From: Nocardia aurantia
GTDB lineage: Bacteria > Actinomycetota > Actinomycetes > Mycobacteriales > Mycobacteriaceae
Reading direction: 5' to 3'
Length of the DNA stretch: 64,000 nt
Assembly: GCF_009604425.1 (NCBI RefSeq)
Contig: NZ_WEGI01000012.1
Location: 62,001-126,000 of the forward strand
This document shows, one piece after another, positions 17,722 to 26,209 of this stretch. The position numbers and the translations under genes were made by a program. Position 1 is the stretch's first letter. Each line of letters begins with the position of its first letter. Under the pieces are notes generated by a model. The model did no database searches, was not told where the DNA came from, and saw nothing but the letters and a program-made list of their open reading frames with translations.

Positions 17722-18222
17722 GTGGGTGACATGCTGCACGTAGGTGAGGAACTCGGTCTCGGACAGTCCCTGCACGGTGGGGCGTACACGATGACCCTGC
17801 AGCCCGACGGCAATCTGGTGCTCTGCGAGCCCGACGGCACCGTCGTCTGGGCGACCCAGACACACGGGCAGGGGGTCACGCGCGCCCTCCTGCAATCCGA
17901 CGGAAACTTCGTGCTGTACAAGGAGGACGGCGCTCCCGCGTGGGCGACCGACACCCCGGGCCGGGAGGCCGACCGGCTGGTCGTGCAGCCGGACCGCGAC
18001 GTGGTGCTGTACGGCCGGGACGGCGGCATGATGTGGTCGGCGGGTACGCACACCGACACCCCCATGGAAGCCCGGACCTATACCGTCGCCGACGGGGACA
18101 CGTTGTGGGCGATCGCCGAGCGCTTCTACGGCGACGGCCACCGCTTCACCGAGATCGTCTCCGCCAGTGGGCTTTCCGATCCGGATTCGGTGACGCCCGG
18201 CCAGGTGCTGACGATTCCGTAG
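17722..18222 (+). CDS. Bulb-type (B-)lectin with C-terminal LysM domain
   Basis: A 166-residue protein joining a beta-prism II mannose-binding lectin (about 1-112) to a LysM domain (about 119-165, TYTVADGDTLWAIAERFYGD). The three QxDxNxVxY sugar sites read QPDGNLVLC (27-35, Tyr replaced by Cys), QSDGNFVLY (58-66, intact) and QPDRDVVLY (89-97, Asn replaced by Asp). At most one canonical site therefore remains. The architecture matches the M. smegmatis lectin with LysM. No signal peptide is visible. The start is GTG at 17722, with AAGGA eight bases upstream. LysM suggests binding to peptidoglycan or other GlcNAc polymers. Confidence 0.85.
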   Translation: MGDMLHVGEELGLGQSLHGGAYTMTLQPDGNLVLCEPDGTVVWATQTHGQGVTRALLQSDGNFVLYKEDGAPAWATDTPGREADRLVVQPDRDVVLYGRDGGMMWSAGTHTDTPMEARTYTVADGDTLWAIAERFYGDGHRFTEIVSASGLSDPDSVTPGQVLTIP

Positions 18223-18237
18223 CGGGAGTCCGCGGCC

Positions 18238-18253
18238 GGCGGGCGAGCCCGCC
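18238..18253. terminator. Hairpin between lectin and rpsR2 genes
   Basis: GGCGGG-CGAG-CCCGCC between convergent genes, within a longer GC-rich inverted region. There is no T-tract. Confidence 0.4.
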
Positions 18254-18288
18254 GCCGGTCCGCGGCGGGCCAGCGGAATGCCCGGAAC

Positions 18289-18543
18289 CTATCGGCTGGT
18301 GAACGGCAGCAGCGCCATCTCGCGCGCGTTCTTGACCGCCACCGCGACCTGCCGCTGCTGCTGCGGGGTGAGCCCGGTGACCCGGCGGCTACGGATCTTT
18401 CCGCGATCGGAGATGAACGTGCGCAGCAGGTTCACATCCTTGTAGTCCACCGTCTCGACACCGGCGGCGATCAGCGGGTTCTTCTTCGGGCGGCGCCCCT
18501 GCTCGGCACGGGCCTTCTTCGACGGTGCGCGCTTCACGGCCAT
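18289..18543 (-). CDS. rpsR2: Zinc-independent 30S ribosomal protein S18 paralogue
   Basis: An 84-residue S18 that lacks the CxxC cysteines of the zinc-binding form; the usual Cys region reads RRPKKNPLIAAGVETVDYKD. The rest (LLRTFISDRGKIRSRRVTGL, VKNAREMALLPF) is clear S18. Such C-minus paralogues replace zinc-binding copies when zinc is scarce and are usually under Zur. It stands alone here, rather than with rpmB2-rpmG2-rpsN2. The ATG at 18543 gives the family N-terminus; longer in-frame readings upstream are not gene-like. Confidence 0.92.
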   Translation of the reverse strand: MAVKRAPSKKARAEQGRRPKKNPLIAAGVETVDYKDVNLLRTFISDRGKIRSRRVTGLTPQQQRQVAVAVKNAREMALLPFTSR

Positions 18544-18696
18544 GTCAGCGTCCTTACTCGGTTTCCGGCGGTCCACCAACTCGTTCGAGGGGAATACGGG
18601 CAGCTCACCCGTGGCGCCCCGATCGAACCATGGTACCGGACCGCGCCTCGCCGGCGACCGGGACCGGGACGGCCCCGGTGTATCGAAAAAGATCCC

Positions 18697-18712
18697 CGAA
18701 GTGATGACTTCG
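18697..18712. promoter_or_regulatory. Palindrome upstream of rpsR2
   Basis: CGAAGT-GATG-ACTTCG is a perfect 16-bp palindrome 154 bp before rpsR2. Its layout recalls a Zur box (GAAAATGATTTTC), but the central spacing differs by one base. No other notable signal lies in the 533-bp gap between rpsR2 and the VOC gene, which otherwise has no gene. Confidence 0.4.
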
Positions 18713-19076
18713 TGTTCTTCCGCCGATATGCTCGTGCGCGAGGGCGGGTTCTCCCGGCTCCGGGAGAACCCGCTCATCGCCACCGATCGCCGCCGCTCCA
18801 GACCATCGGATTCACCTGTGTCCGAGCACATTCGGCGCGCTTCGCCTTCGTACATCGGTATCTCGCTCGCTCGGTGGCGGATCGCCGAAACGTGTCGGAC
18901 CCCTCTGATCGACTGAACCCGGTCGATGCGAACGCCTCGCTTCCGGTACGTCACGGAAACGGACCGTCGCACGGCCACAGGCGAATTCGCGTCGTTGTGG
19001 GCGGTCGTACGTCCCATCCCGTCGCGGGCCGTCACATCCTGGCGCAGGCAACCCTCGGACGAACGGAGACGATTCC

Positions 19077-19874
19077 ATGCCCGTACGCGACACCACCTGG
19101 CCGGAGGGCACCCCTTGCTGGGTGGACTGCCAGGTCGACGATCCGGCCAAGGCCGGCGAGTTCTACACCGGCCTGTTCGGCTGGGAGATCAGCGGTACCG
19201 GGGAGGAGGGTGGCGGCTACCTGATGGCGGACCGCAACGGTCGTTCGGCGGCCGGCATCGGCCCCAAACAGCAGCCCGGGATGCCCTCGGTCTGGACCAC
19301 CCACTTCGCCACCGCCGACGCCGACGCGCTCGCCGGGAAGATCACCGCGGCCGGCGGTCAGGTGCTCGCGCCGCCGTTCGACGTGCTCGGCGCCGGGCGG
19401 ATGGTGGTCGCGGCCGACACCACCGGTGGCGTGTTCTCGGGCTGGCAGGCGCGTGACCACCACGGCGCCGAGGTGTTCAACGAGCACGGCGCCTACACCT
19501 GGAACGAACTGCACACCCGCGACCTCGACGCCGCGAAGACGTTCTACGCCGACGTCTTCGGCTACACCTACGCCGATATCGGTGACGGGCAGTCGATGCG
19601 GTACGCGATGTTCACCGTGCCCGGCGGAAAGGACGCCGCGGGCGGGATGAACGACGACACCCTGATGCCGGGCGACCCGATGCCCAGCTACTGGCTGACC
19701 TGGTTCCAGTTCGACGACGTGGACGCCGGCGTGGCCCGGGCCACCGAACTCGGCGCCGGCGTGCTGATGCCGGCCGCCGACTCGCCGGCCGGCCGGATGG
19801 CCATCGTGTCGGCGCCCCAGGGCGAGGTCTTCGGGCTCATCGACACCAACGTGCGCGTCGGCGAATTCGGTTAG
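19077..19874 (+). CDS. VOC-family protein, two glyoxalase-like domains (CFP30B/Rv0577-like)
   Basis: A 265-residue protein made of two vicinal-oxygen-chelate domains (about 8-130 and 138-262), each beginning with W.dl...D...A..FY..lFGW. It closely resembles M. tuberculosis Rv0577 (CFP30B), a protein linked to detoxification of toxic aldehydes. VOC proteins bind a metal with paired His/Glu; which residues do so here is not clear. The ATG at 19077 follows GGAG with good spacing. A monocistronic gene, closed by a strong hairpin. Confidence 0.85.
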   Translation: MPVRDTTWPEGTPCWVDCQVDDPAKAGEFYTGLFGWEISGTGEEGGGYLMADRNGRSAAGIGPKQQPGMPSVWTTHFATADADALAGKITAAGGQVLAPPFDVLGAGRMVVAADTTGGVFSGWQARDHHGAEVFNEHGAYTWNELHTRDLDAAKTFYADVFGYTYADIGDGQSMRYAMFTVPGGKDAAGGMNDDTLMPGDPMPSYWLTWFQFDDVDAGVARATELGAGVLMPAADSPAGRMAIVSAPQGEVFGLIDTNVRVGEFG

Positions 19875-19888
19875 GGCACAACGTGATT

Positions 19889-19921
19889 CGGGCCGGTCGC
19901 ACGAGATGTGCGACCGGCCCG
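19889..19921. terminator. Bidirectional hairpin terminator
   Basis: CGGGCCGGTCGCAC (19889-19902) pairs perfectly with GTGCGACCGGCCCG (19908-19921) around a 5-nt loop, between convergent VOC and MHYT genes. Confidence 0.75.
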
Positions 19922-19960
19922 GAAGTCCTTGCCCGGCTGTGGTTCCCGGGTGCGCGCGAA

Positions 19961-20761
19961 TCAGCCGATCGGAGTCGGGGTGCGCGTCGGCTTCGGCTTG
20001 CGGGGCCGCGGCGGCGTGGCCACGCGGGTCCGGGCCACCACCCGGGCGGCCCGGTCCGGCGCCACCAGCACCGCGGTGATCGGCACCGCCAGGGACAGGG
20101 TGCCCAGGACGAACACCGGCACGAACAGCGTGAACAGATCCTCGCCGGTCGGCGCCGCCGCCGCCCGGTCGACGTGCACGCCGACCCCGAGCATGCCGAG
20201 GTAGTGCATACCCGTCACCGCCAGCGCGACCACCGCCGCGGCGGCGGTGAGCAGGCCGAACGAGTAGATCCGCAGCGGTACCCAGAGCACACCGGCCGCG
20301 ATGACGATCGCCACGACGATCACTTCGACGGTGGCCGCCACCGACACCTGCACCGTGCCCTGCACCCGGATGGCGCTCAGCGCCAGATAGTGCGTCACGC
20401 CGATGCCCACGCCGGTCACGACGCCCGCGGTGATCAGCTTCCCCGACCGGATCTCCCGGCCGGCCAGCAACAGCCCCGCCAGGATCGACACGATCGCCAG
20501 GATCGCGCTCCCGACGGTGCGGGCGAGGTCGTAGCGGACGACACCGGTCGGCGCGCCCATGCCCAGCATGTTCACGTACACCGCGAGCCAGATGCCGACC
20601 CCGCCGATCGACACCGCGCCCGCGGTCAGCCAGACCATCCGGAAGTGCACCGTCACCGACATCGTCGACTGCCGGACGCACGCGAACCCGACCACCGCAC
20701 CCGCCAGCGACACCGCGATCGCGAGACCGAGTACCCAGTACCCCATCGTGAAGTAGGTCAT
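19961..20761 (-). CDS. MHYT-type integral membrane sensor protein
   Basis: A 266-residue protein with about seven hydrophobic helices and MHYT-type motifs: MHYLGM (third repeat, intact), THYLAL (second) and VYVNMLGM (first, degenerate). These positions are thought to bind a metal and sense gases or redox state. No output domain (GGDEF, EAL, kinase) follows; there is only a short basic tail. It lies 7 bp after the conservon GTPase stop, so it is the fifth gene of that operon and may feed a signal into it. Confidence 0.8.
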   Translation of the reverse strand: MTYFTMGYWVLGLAIAVSLAGAVVGFACVRQSTMSVTVHFRMVWLTAGAVSIGGVGIWLAVYVNMLGMGAPTGVVRYDLARTVGSAILAIVSILAGLLLAGREIRSGKLITAGVVTGVGIGVTHYLALSAIRVQGTVQVSVAATVEVIVVAIVIAAGVLWVPLRIYSFGLLTAAAAVVALAVTGMHYLGMLGVGVHVDRAAAAPTGEDLFTLFVPVFVLGTLSLAVPITAVLVAPDRAARVVARTRVATPPRPRKPKPTRTPTPIG

Positions 20762-20768
20762 CGGTTCG

Positions 20769-21569
20769 TCATCCCCGCCGGACCGTATCCGCCTCCCGCT
20801 GCTGGGCGGTCAGTCGTTTGATCGCGTACTCGGTGACGGTCGCGAGCGATCGCCGCACCTCCATCGGGTTGCGGGCGTCGACCTCCATCATCGGAACTCC
20901 GGCACGCACCGAGAGCGCCTGCCGCAGTTCGGATTCCGGGAACCGCGGTGCGTCCGGGAAGCGGTTGACCGCGACCAGGAACGGCAGGTTGCGGGCCTCG
21001 AAGAAGTCGACCGCGGCGAAGCTGTCCTCGATCCGGCGGGTGTCCACCAGCACCACGGCGCCGATCGCGCCGCGGATGAGGTCGTCCCACATGAACCAGA
21101 ACCGCTTCTGCCCGGGCGTCCCGAACAGGTAGAGGGTCAGGTTGCCCGGCAGCATGATGCGGCCGAAATCCATTGCGACCGTGGTGGTCTGCTTGGTCGG
21201 GGTGGCGGACAGATCGTCGACGCCGTCGGAGACGCCGGTCACCATCGCCTCGGTGCGCAGCGGCACGATCTCCGAGACCGTTCCCACGAACGTCGTCTTG
21301 CCCACGCCGAACCCGCCGGCCACCACGATCTTGGTGGAGGCGGTGCGGGCGTCGGGTTCCGGGGCGGCTTGCCGGGGTCCGGCGGGATTCTGGTAGCCGG
21401 ACCCGGAATTCGGGTGGGGCGGCGCCGTATTCGGGTAGGGCGCGGGCGATGTCTGATAGGGCATTGGCGAATTCTGGTAGGGCACCGACGAATTCGGGTG
21501 CGAAACGGGAGGGTTCGAATAGCTCGGGCCGGAGGTTCTGCCCGGGATGTCAGAGCGCACGGAGTCCAC
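20769..21569 (-). CDS. Conservon GTP-binding protein (CvnD-like)
   Basis: Small Ras/MglA-like GTPase of a conservon. A Pro/Ser/Tyr-rich leader (1-70, repeated PYQNSP/PYPNT units) precedes the G domain: P-loop GGFGVGKT (85-92), G3 FGTPGQKRFWFMW, and NRFP at the NKxD position. Length (266) is above the usual 190-200 because of the leader. The start is GTG at 21569 with GAGAGGA upstream, and overlaps the DUF742 gene by 20 bp. In Streptomyces, CvnD works downstream of the sensor CvnA through CvnB and CvnC. Confidence 0.9.
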   Translation of the reverse strand: MDSVRSDIPGRTSGPSYSNPPVSHPNSSVPYQNSPMPYQTSPAPYPNTAPPHPNSGSGYQNPAGPRQAAPEPDARTASTKIVVAGGFGVGKTTFVGTVSEIVPLRTEAMVTGVSDGVDDLSATPTKQTTTVAMDFGRIMLPGNLTLYLFGTPGQKRFWFMWDDLIRGAIGAVVLVDTRRIEDSFAAVDFFEARNLPFLVAVNRFPDAPRFPESELRQALSVRAGVPMMEVDARNPMEVRRSLATVTEYAIKRLTAQQREADTVRRG

Positions 21570-21924
21570 GCAGGGTCCTCTCCATCAAAGATCGACGCTC
21601 GTCGAAGCTCGCGTCCTCGCTCAGCGTCGTGTGCACCCGCAGGGTTCCGGCGACCACGAGGTCGCCGATCACCACCCGGACCATGCCCAGCGGCCGCTGC
21701 AGGTGTGCCGCGATCTCCGCCACCGACAACCGCGACGACCCCAGCCGCAGGATGTCGGTGCGGACATCGCCCGCCGGCCAGTCGAACTGGTTGGCGTACG
21801 GCAGTGTCTCCACCACCGCCTCCATCGGGAGATCCACCACCGGCTCGGTGCGGCCGGAGGTCAGGGCATAGGGACGTACACGTGTGGTTGGCCGGCCGGA
21901 CCCGGACCCGAAGGAGCTGGACAT
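21550..21924 (-). CDS. DUF742 conservon protein (CvnC-like)
   Basis: A 124-residue DUF742 protein. After a flexible start, VRPYALTSGRTEP and the winged-helix-like core (LSVAEIAAHLQRPLGMVRVVIGDLVVAGTLRVH) match the family. It is thought to bridge the roadblock protein and the GTPase. It overlaps the GTPase gene by 20 bp and starts 7 bp after the roadblock stop. Confidence 0.92.
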   Translation of the reverse strand: MSSSFGSGSGRPTTRVRPYALTSGRTEPVVDLPMEAVVETLPYANQFDWPAGDVRTDILRLGSSRLSVAEIAAHLQRPLGMVRVVIGDLVVAGTLRVHTTLSEDASFDERRSLMERTLRGLRAL

Positions 21925-21931
21925 CGCACGC

Positions 21932-22342
21932 TCAGACCGCTGTTCGGGCGGTGGCCTGGACCACCGACCCGACCCGGTCGACCAGCAGTGCCATCTCGTA
22001 GCCGATGCGGCCGATGTCGTGCGCCTTGTTGGCCAGCACCGCCAGGTGCGAACCGTTGCCGACGCTCATCACCAGCAGGTAGCCGCGCTGCATGTCGACG
22101 ATCGACTGCATCACCTTGCCGCCGTTGAACAATTGCGCCGCGCCGGCCGACAGGCTGGCGAGCCCGGCGGTGACGGCCGCGAGTTGTTCGGCGCGATCCG
22201 ACGGCAGATGCGGGCTGGTGGCCTGCAGCAGGCCGTCCGCGGAGACCAGAACAGCGTGCGAGACCCCGGGTACGTCCCGGGTGAAGCGCGTGACCAGCCA
22301 GTTCAGGTTCTCGTCGGTGGTGCTCTGCGAGGTGTTGCTCAT
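21932..22342 (-). CDS. Roadblock/LC7 domain protein (CvnB-like)
   Basis: A 136-residue roadblock/LC7 protein that probably regulates the GTPase. The domain spans nearly the whole chain (LNWLVTRFTRDVPGVSHAVLVSADGLL through YLLVMSVGNGSHLAVLA). The ATG at 22342 overlaps the sensor-kinase stop by four bases, so translation is coupled. Confidence 0.93.
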   Translation of the reverse strand: MSNTSQSTTDENLNWLVTRFTRDVPGVSHAVLVSADGLLQATSPHLPSDRAEQLAAVTAGLASLSAGAAQLFNGGKVMQSIVDMQRGYLLVMSVGNGSHLAVLANKAHDIGRIGYEMALLVDRVGSVVQATARTAV

Positions 22343-25101
22343 GCGGGGCCTCCGTCGTTGTTCTGCGCGTTGGCCCGCCCGCTGCGGACACCGCTCAGAT
22401 GCCTGGACAAGTTGTTGCGGATCTCGTCGGGATCCGGGTTGCTGTTGTCGGTGGCCGGGGCCAGACCGCCCGGAACCAGTTGCGCGCCGGGTTGCCGGAT
22501 CGGCAGCCCGCCGACGGTGTGATTGGACGCGGACGGGCTGCTCGCGTCCGCCGCCGCCGCCCAGCCGGCGTCGGCGGGTGACGTCCAGACCTCCGCGGGA
22601 CTGTTCTGTGACGGTTCCACCAGCCACTCCGAGACCATTCGTTGATAGATCGGTGTCGGTGCCTCACGTCCGACCGGACGCAGACCCCCTTGCGCGGCCG
22701 GAGCTGCGGTCCGGCCCCCCTGCTGCTGTTGCATGCCCGGATATGCCGGCCGGGCGGCCGCCATCACCGTGGTCCGCTCGATGGGCGCCGGTTCGGGCGC
22801 TCGCGGCGGTTCCGGCATGCGCGGCGGTTCCGGCGGTGCGGGCGGGTAGTCCTCGGCCTCGGCCCAGATGTCGATGGGCGGCTCGGCCGCCCGCGACGGC
22901 GGCGCCCAGCCCGGGGACGGGCGGCCCTCCGGATCCACCACCGGGGTGAAGAATCCGGTGTCGGCCGTGGGCGCCGGAGCCCCGCCGAAGCGGCCGACCG
23001 GTTGCGGTGCGGTGGTCTCACCGACCGGCGTCAGCCGGGTGATCTGCGGCGCCGGGATGTCGCTGACCGGACCGGCGGGCCGGCGCTGCGGGAGCCCGGC
23101 ACTGGTTGTCCCGCTGGTCATGCCGAACGCGGCGGGTGCCGCCGGGACGGGCTCCGGAGTGTTCGGCACCGCGGTGAGCACTCGCGGCTGCTCGGCTGCC
23201 GGGAGGGCGGCCACCGGGGCCGGGTACGCGGAGGTGATCGGCTGCGGCGCGGGCGCGTTGTCCGGCACCGGCGAGACCAGGCTGCCGGGCAGGTGCACGC
23301 TCGCCGTGATGCCCGGCTGCTGGGCCATCGTCGAGGTGCGGCGCATGCTGACCGTGATGCTGTGCCGCTGTGCGAGCCGGCCGACCACGAAAAGACCCAT
23401 GCGGCGGGCGGTTTCGATGTTGACCTCGCCACCGGAGGCGAGCCGCTCGTTGATCCCGCGCAGATCCTCGCTGGACATGCCCAGACCGCGGTCGGTGATC
23501 TCGATCAGGTAGCCGCCGTCGACGGCCCGGGCCACCGACACCGCCACCGGAGTGCTCGGCGGCGAGTAGCGCAGCGCGTTGTCGATCAGCTCGGCCAGCA
23601 GGTGCTCGATGTCGACCGCAGGCTCACCGGCGACGATGCCGTCCGGCACCGCGCCGATCTCGACCCGCTGGTAGTCCTCCACCTGGGAGACCGCGCTCCA
23701 CAACATGTCCGAGAGCGCGACCGGCGGCAGATGACCGCGGCGCAGCGCGGTACCGGCGAGCACCAGCAGGTTGTCACCGTTACGGCGCATGCGGGTGGCC
23801 ATGTGGTCGAGGCGGAACAGGCTCTGCAGCCGCTCCGAATCGTCCTCGTCGCGTTCGAGTTCCTCGATCAGCGTCAGCTGCTGTTCGACCAGCGACTGGC
23901 TGCGGCGGGAGAGCGTCTCGAACATGTTGCCGATCTGCAGGCGCAGACGGGCCTGTTCGGCGGCGAGATGCAGGGCCACGCGGTGGATGTCGTCGACGGC
24001 TCGGGCGAGCTGACCGACTTCCTCGGTGGTGTTGACGTCGATCGGGGTGATCTCCGGGGTGTCGCCACCGTCGCGCACCACCTCCAGCTCCTGGGGCAGG
24101 TCGACGTGCGCGACCTGCAGTGCGCCGCTTCGCAGTCGGCGCACCGGCACGACCAGCGAGCGGGCGACCGCCAGGGCGAGAGCGAGACCGGCGAGCAGCA
24201 TCGCGATCACGACCGCGACGTCACGCAGCACGCTGGAGTGCGCGGTCGTGGTCCGCGCCGCCAGGCGGCTGTCGATGGAATCGACCAGGTGGCTGTCGAT
24301 CTGGTTGTAGGCCTCGAGGCTGGCCTGCAGCGAGGCCGAGCCCCCCGCCTGATCGACGGCGGTCTGGCCGTACGCGGCCATCCGGGCCTGCGCGGCCCCC
24401 ATCAACTTGTCCTCGCCGATCGCGTTGGTCGGCTCCAGCTGCTGGTACTGGGCGATCATGACCATCTCACCGCCGAGCGCGACCAGCAGCTGGCCGCGCA
24501 TGGCCGGGGCGGCCTCGATCGCGCCGGCGAGCATGTACTGATTCATCAGCAGGCGCCGGCCGGTCATCGTGGTACCGAGCTGGAGGAAGGTCCGCTCGAT
24601 CGTGGCCTCCTCGGCGGACGGCGATCGGTTGATCGCGCCGAGGATGTGCGCTGCGACGTCGTCCATCTGCTGGCCGATGACATTCGGCGGGCTGGAACGC
24701 AATCCGCTGCGCATGGTTCGGCCGGCCGAGACGGCCGCCGACAATTCCGTACTGACCTGGCTGTCGGCCCGAACCGTCCGCAGTGCGGTGTCGAGGTCGG
24801 CCGCGGCCTGGTCGAAGTGGGCCGACACCTTGTCCAGTGCCGCATCGTTTCCTGCGCCCTGATCCGCCATCGCCGTGAGACCCAGTTGTTCGGTCGCCTG
24901 ACCGAACACCAGCATCGGGCGAATGATCTTGACCTGCTCGGCCGCCGCGTTCAACTCGGAGATCTTGCTCAATCCGTCGTTGATGCGGAGGACCGCGAAG
25001 ATCGAAGCCAAGACGACCGGTAGGAGCAGCACGATGCCGACCTTGCTCGTCACGGACAGGTTGGACAGACTCGTCTGCCATCGCCGCGGTGCTGTGCCCA
25101 T
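22339..25101 (-). CDS. Conservon sensor histidine kinase with NIT sensor domain (CvnA-like)
   Basis: A 920-residue membrane sensor. Order: TM1 (about 20-42), extracellular nitrate/nitrite-sensing (NIT) domain (about 50-285), TM2 (about 290-312), HAMP-like linker, coiled dimerisation region, and HATPase_c domain (about 410-590; N-box LAELIDNALRYSP, G-box DRGLGMS, then RMGLFVVGRLA). A 320-residue Pro/Ala-rich disordered tail is typical of CvnA. No conserved phospho-acceptor histidine motif is evident, as in other CvnA proteins. First gene of the five-gene operon. The NIT name does not prove nitrate as ligand. Confidence 0.92.
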   Translation of the reverse strand: MGTAPRRWQTSLSNLSVTSKVGIVLLLPVVLASIFAVLRINDGLSKISELNAAAEQVKIIRPMLVFGQATEQLGLTAMADQGAGNDAALDKVSAHFDQAAADLDTALRTVRADSQVSTELSAAVSAGRTMRSGLRSSPPNVIGQQMDDVAAHILGAINRSPSAEEATIERTFLQLGTTMTGRRLLMNQYMLAGAIEAAPAMRGQLLVALGGEMVMIAQYQQLEPTNAIGEDKLMGAAQARMAAYGQTAVDQAGGSASLQASLEAYNQIDSHLVDSIDSRLAARTTTAHSSVLRDVAVVIAMLLAGLALALAVARSLVVPVRRLRSGALQVAHVDLPQELEVVRDGGDTPEITPIDVNTTEEVGQLARAVDDIHRVALHLAAEQARLRLQIGNMFETLSRRSQSLVEQQLTLIEELERDEDDSERLQSLFRLDHMATRMRRNGDNLLVLAGTALRRGHLPPVALSDMLWSAVSQVEDYQRVEIGAVPDGIVAGEPAVDIEHLLAELIDNALRYSPPSTPVAVSVARAVDGGYLIEITDRGLGMSSEDLRGINERLASGGEVNIETARRMGLFVVGRLAQRHSITVSMRRTSTMAQQPGITASVHLPGSLVSPVPDNAPAPQPITSAYPAPVAALPAAEQPRVLTAVPNTPEPVPAAPAAFGMTSGTTSAGLPQRRPAGPVSDIPAPQITRLTPVGETTAPQPVGRFGGAPAPTADTGFFTPVVDPEGRPSPGWAPPSRAAEPPIDIWAEAEDYPPAPPEPPRMPEPPRAPEPAPIERTTVMAAARPAYPGMQQQQGGRTAAPAAQGGLRPVGREAPTPIYQRMVSEWLVEPSQNSPAEVWTSPADAGWAAAADASSPSASNHTVGGLPIRQPGAQLVPGGLAPATDNSNPDPDEIRNNLSRHLSGVRSGRANAQNNDGGPA

Positions 25102-25218
25102 CCCGCTTCCGTCGCCTCCGCTCGCGTATTGCCTCCGGTTCCAACCCGCTACCCTGACGAAAACCCAGCCGCCTCAGTTCATCCCACGTCGGATTTGAAA
25201 GCGGACGGCCGTGATCTA

Positions 25219-25235
25219 TTGACTGGTCGGGTCAA
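25219..25235. promoter_or_regulatory. Inverted repeat in the conservon/mprA intergenic region
   Basis: TTGAC-TGGTCGG-GTCAA, 118 bp upstream of the conservon start and 249 bp upstream of mprA. It is a possible operator or part of a -35 element. The regulator is unknown. Confidence 0.35.
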
Positions 25236-25443
25236 AGGGTTGAGAACCAACTAGAGGTCGTCTTTTATCGCAGGTAACATACCGTGCGCGGTCCGGGACG
25301 GCAATCCGAGCGCTCGGGGTGTGGGATTTCGAATACCAGGTCGGCGCAACGACTTTCGCATTCACGCCAACATCAGACCGATCGCTCTCGGGAATAATCG
25401 CAGGTCACCGCTCAGGGAATGTGTGGCGTGTCGCAAGTGCGCT

Positions 25444-25461
25444 TCTCAGTGGACTCTCAGT
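25444..25461 (+). promoter_or_regulatory. MprA-type direct repeat upstream of mprA
   Basis: TCTCAGT-GGAC-TCTCAGT: two identical heptamers 11 bp apart, ending 22 bp before the mprA ATG. It resembles the direct-repeat MprA box of mycobacteria and has the same form as the site before pepD, indicating autoregulation. Confidence 0.75.
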
Positions 25462-25483
25462 CGGCACGGTCAGACTGGACGTC

Positions 25484-26173
25484 ATGCGCATTCTGGTAGT
25501 CGACGACGACCGCGCGGTCCGGGAATCGCTGCGCCGGTCGCTGACGTTCAACGGCTACTCCGTCGATTTGGCGGTCGACGGGGTCGACGCGCTGGACAAG
25601 GTGGCCGGTCAGCGGCCCGATGCGCTCGTACTCGACGTGATGATGCCGCGACTGGACGGACTCGAGGTGTGCCGGCGGCTGCGCAGTACCGGCGACGACC
25701 TGCCGATATTGGTCCTGACCGCTCGTGACTCGGTCTCGGAGCGGGTCGCCGGTCTGGACGCCGGCGCCGACGACTATCTCCCGAAACCGTTCGCTCTGGA
25801 AGAATTGCTCGCCCGGCTCCGGGCCCTGTTGCGCCGCACCGCCACCGGTGATCTCGCGGAGATCTCGGAGGCTATGCAATTCGCCGATCTGTCCCTGGAT
25901 CCGGTGACCCGCGAAGTTTCCCGCGGCGAGCGGTCGATCAGCCTCACCCGCACCGAGTTCTCGTTGCTGGAGATGCTCATGGCCAACCCGCGCCGGGTAC
26001 TCACTCGCGGCCGGATCCTGGAGGAGGTCTGGGGGTACGACTTTCCCACCTCGGGTAATGCGCTGGAAGTGTACATCGGTTATCTGCGGCGCAAGACCGA
26101 GGCGGAGGGCGAGGCCCGCTTGATTCATACCGTGCGCGGGGTCGGATACGTCCTGCGGGAGACTCCGCCGTGA
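25484..26173 (+). CDS. mprA: Stress response regulator MprA (OmpR family)
   Basis: A 229-residue two-component response regulator that mediates envelope stress and persistence responses in mycobacteria. Receiver domain 1-120 with D7/D8 acidic pocket, phospho-acceptor D51 (LVLDVMMPR), T79/K101-type residues (LTARDS, LPKPFA). DNA-binding winged helix about 135-227 (LTRTEFSLLEMLM, GYLRRKTE, RGVGYVLR). Followed by the kinase gene and pepD exactly as in M. tuberculosis Rv0981-Rv0983. The ATG at 25484 gives the canonical MRILVVDDD start. Confidence 0.93.
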   Translation: MRILVVDDDRAVRESLRRSLTFNGYSVDLAVDGVDALDKVAGQRPDALVLDVMMPRLDGLEVCRRLRSTGDDLPILVLTARDSVSERVAGLDAGADDYLPKPFALEELLARLRALLRRTATGDLAEISEAMQFADLSLDPVTREVSRGERSISLTRTEFSLLEMLMANPRRVLTRGRILEEVWGYDFPTSGNALEVYIGYLRRKTEAEGEARLIHTVRGVGYVLRETPP

Positions 26174-26209
26174 GCCTCGTCACTCCCCGTTTCGTCGTGA
26201 GGTATTGAC

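Noticed and set aside
18289..19035. Longer S18 reading frame with 164 extra N-terminal codons
   Set aside because: The extension is Arg/Ser-rich, unlike any S18, and a family-like ATG is present at 18543.
22642..25023. 793-codon plus-strand frame over the conservon kinase
   Set aside because: Arg/His/Asp-rich shadow without family features.
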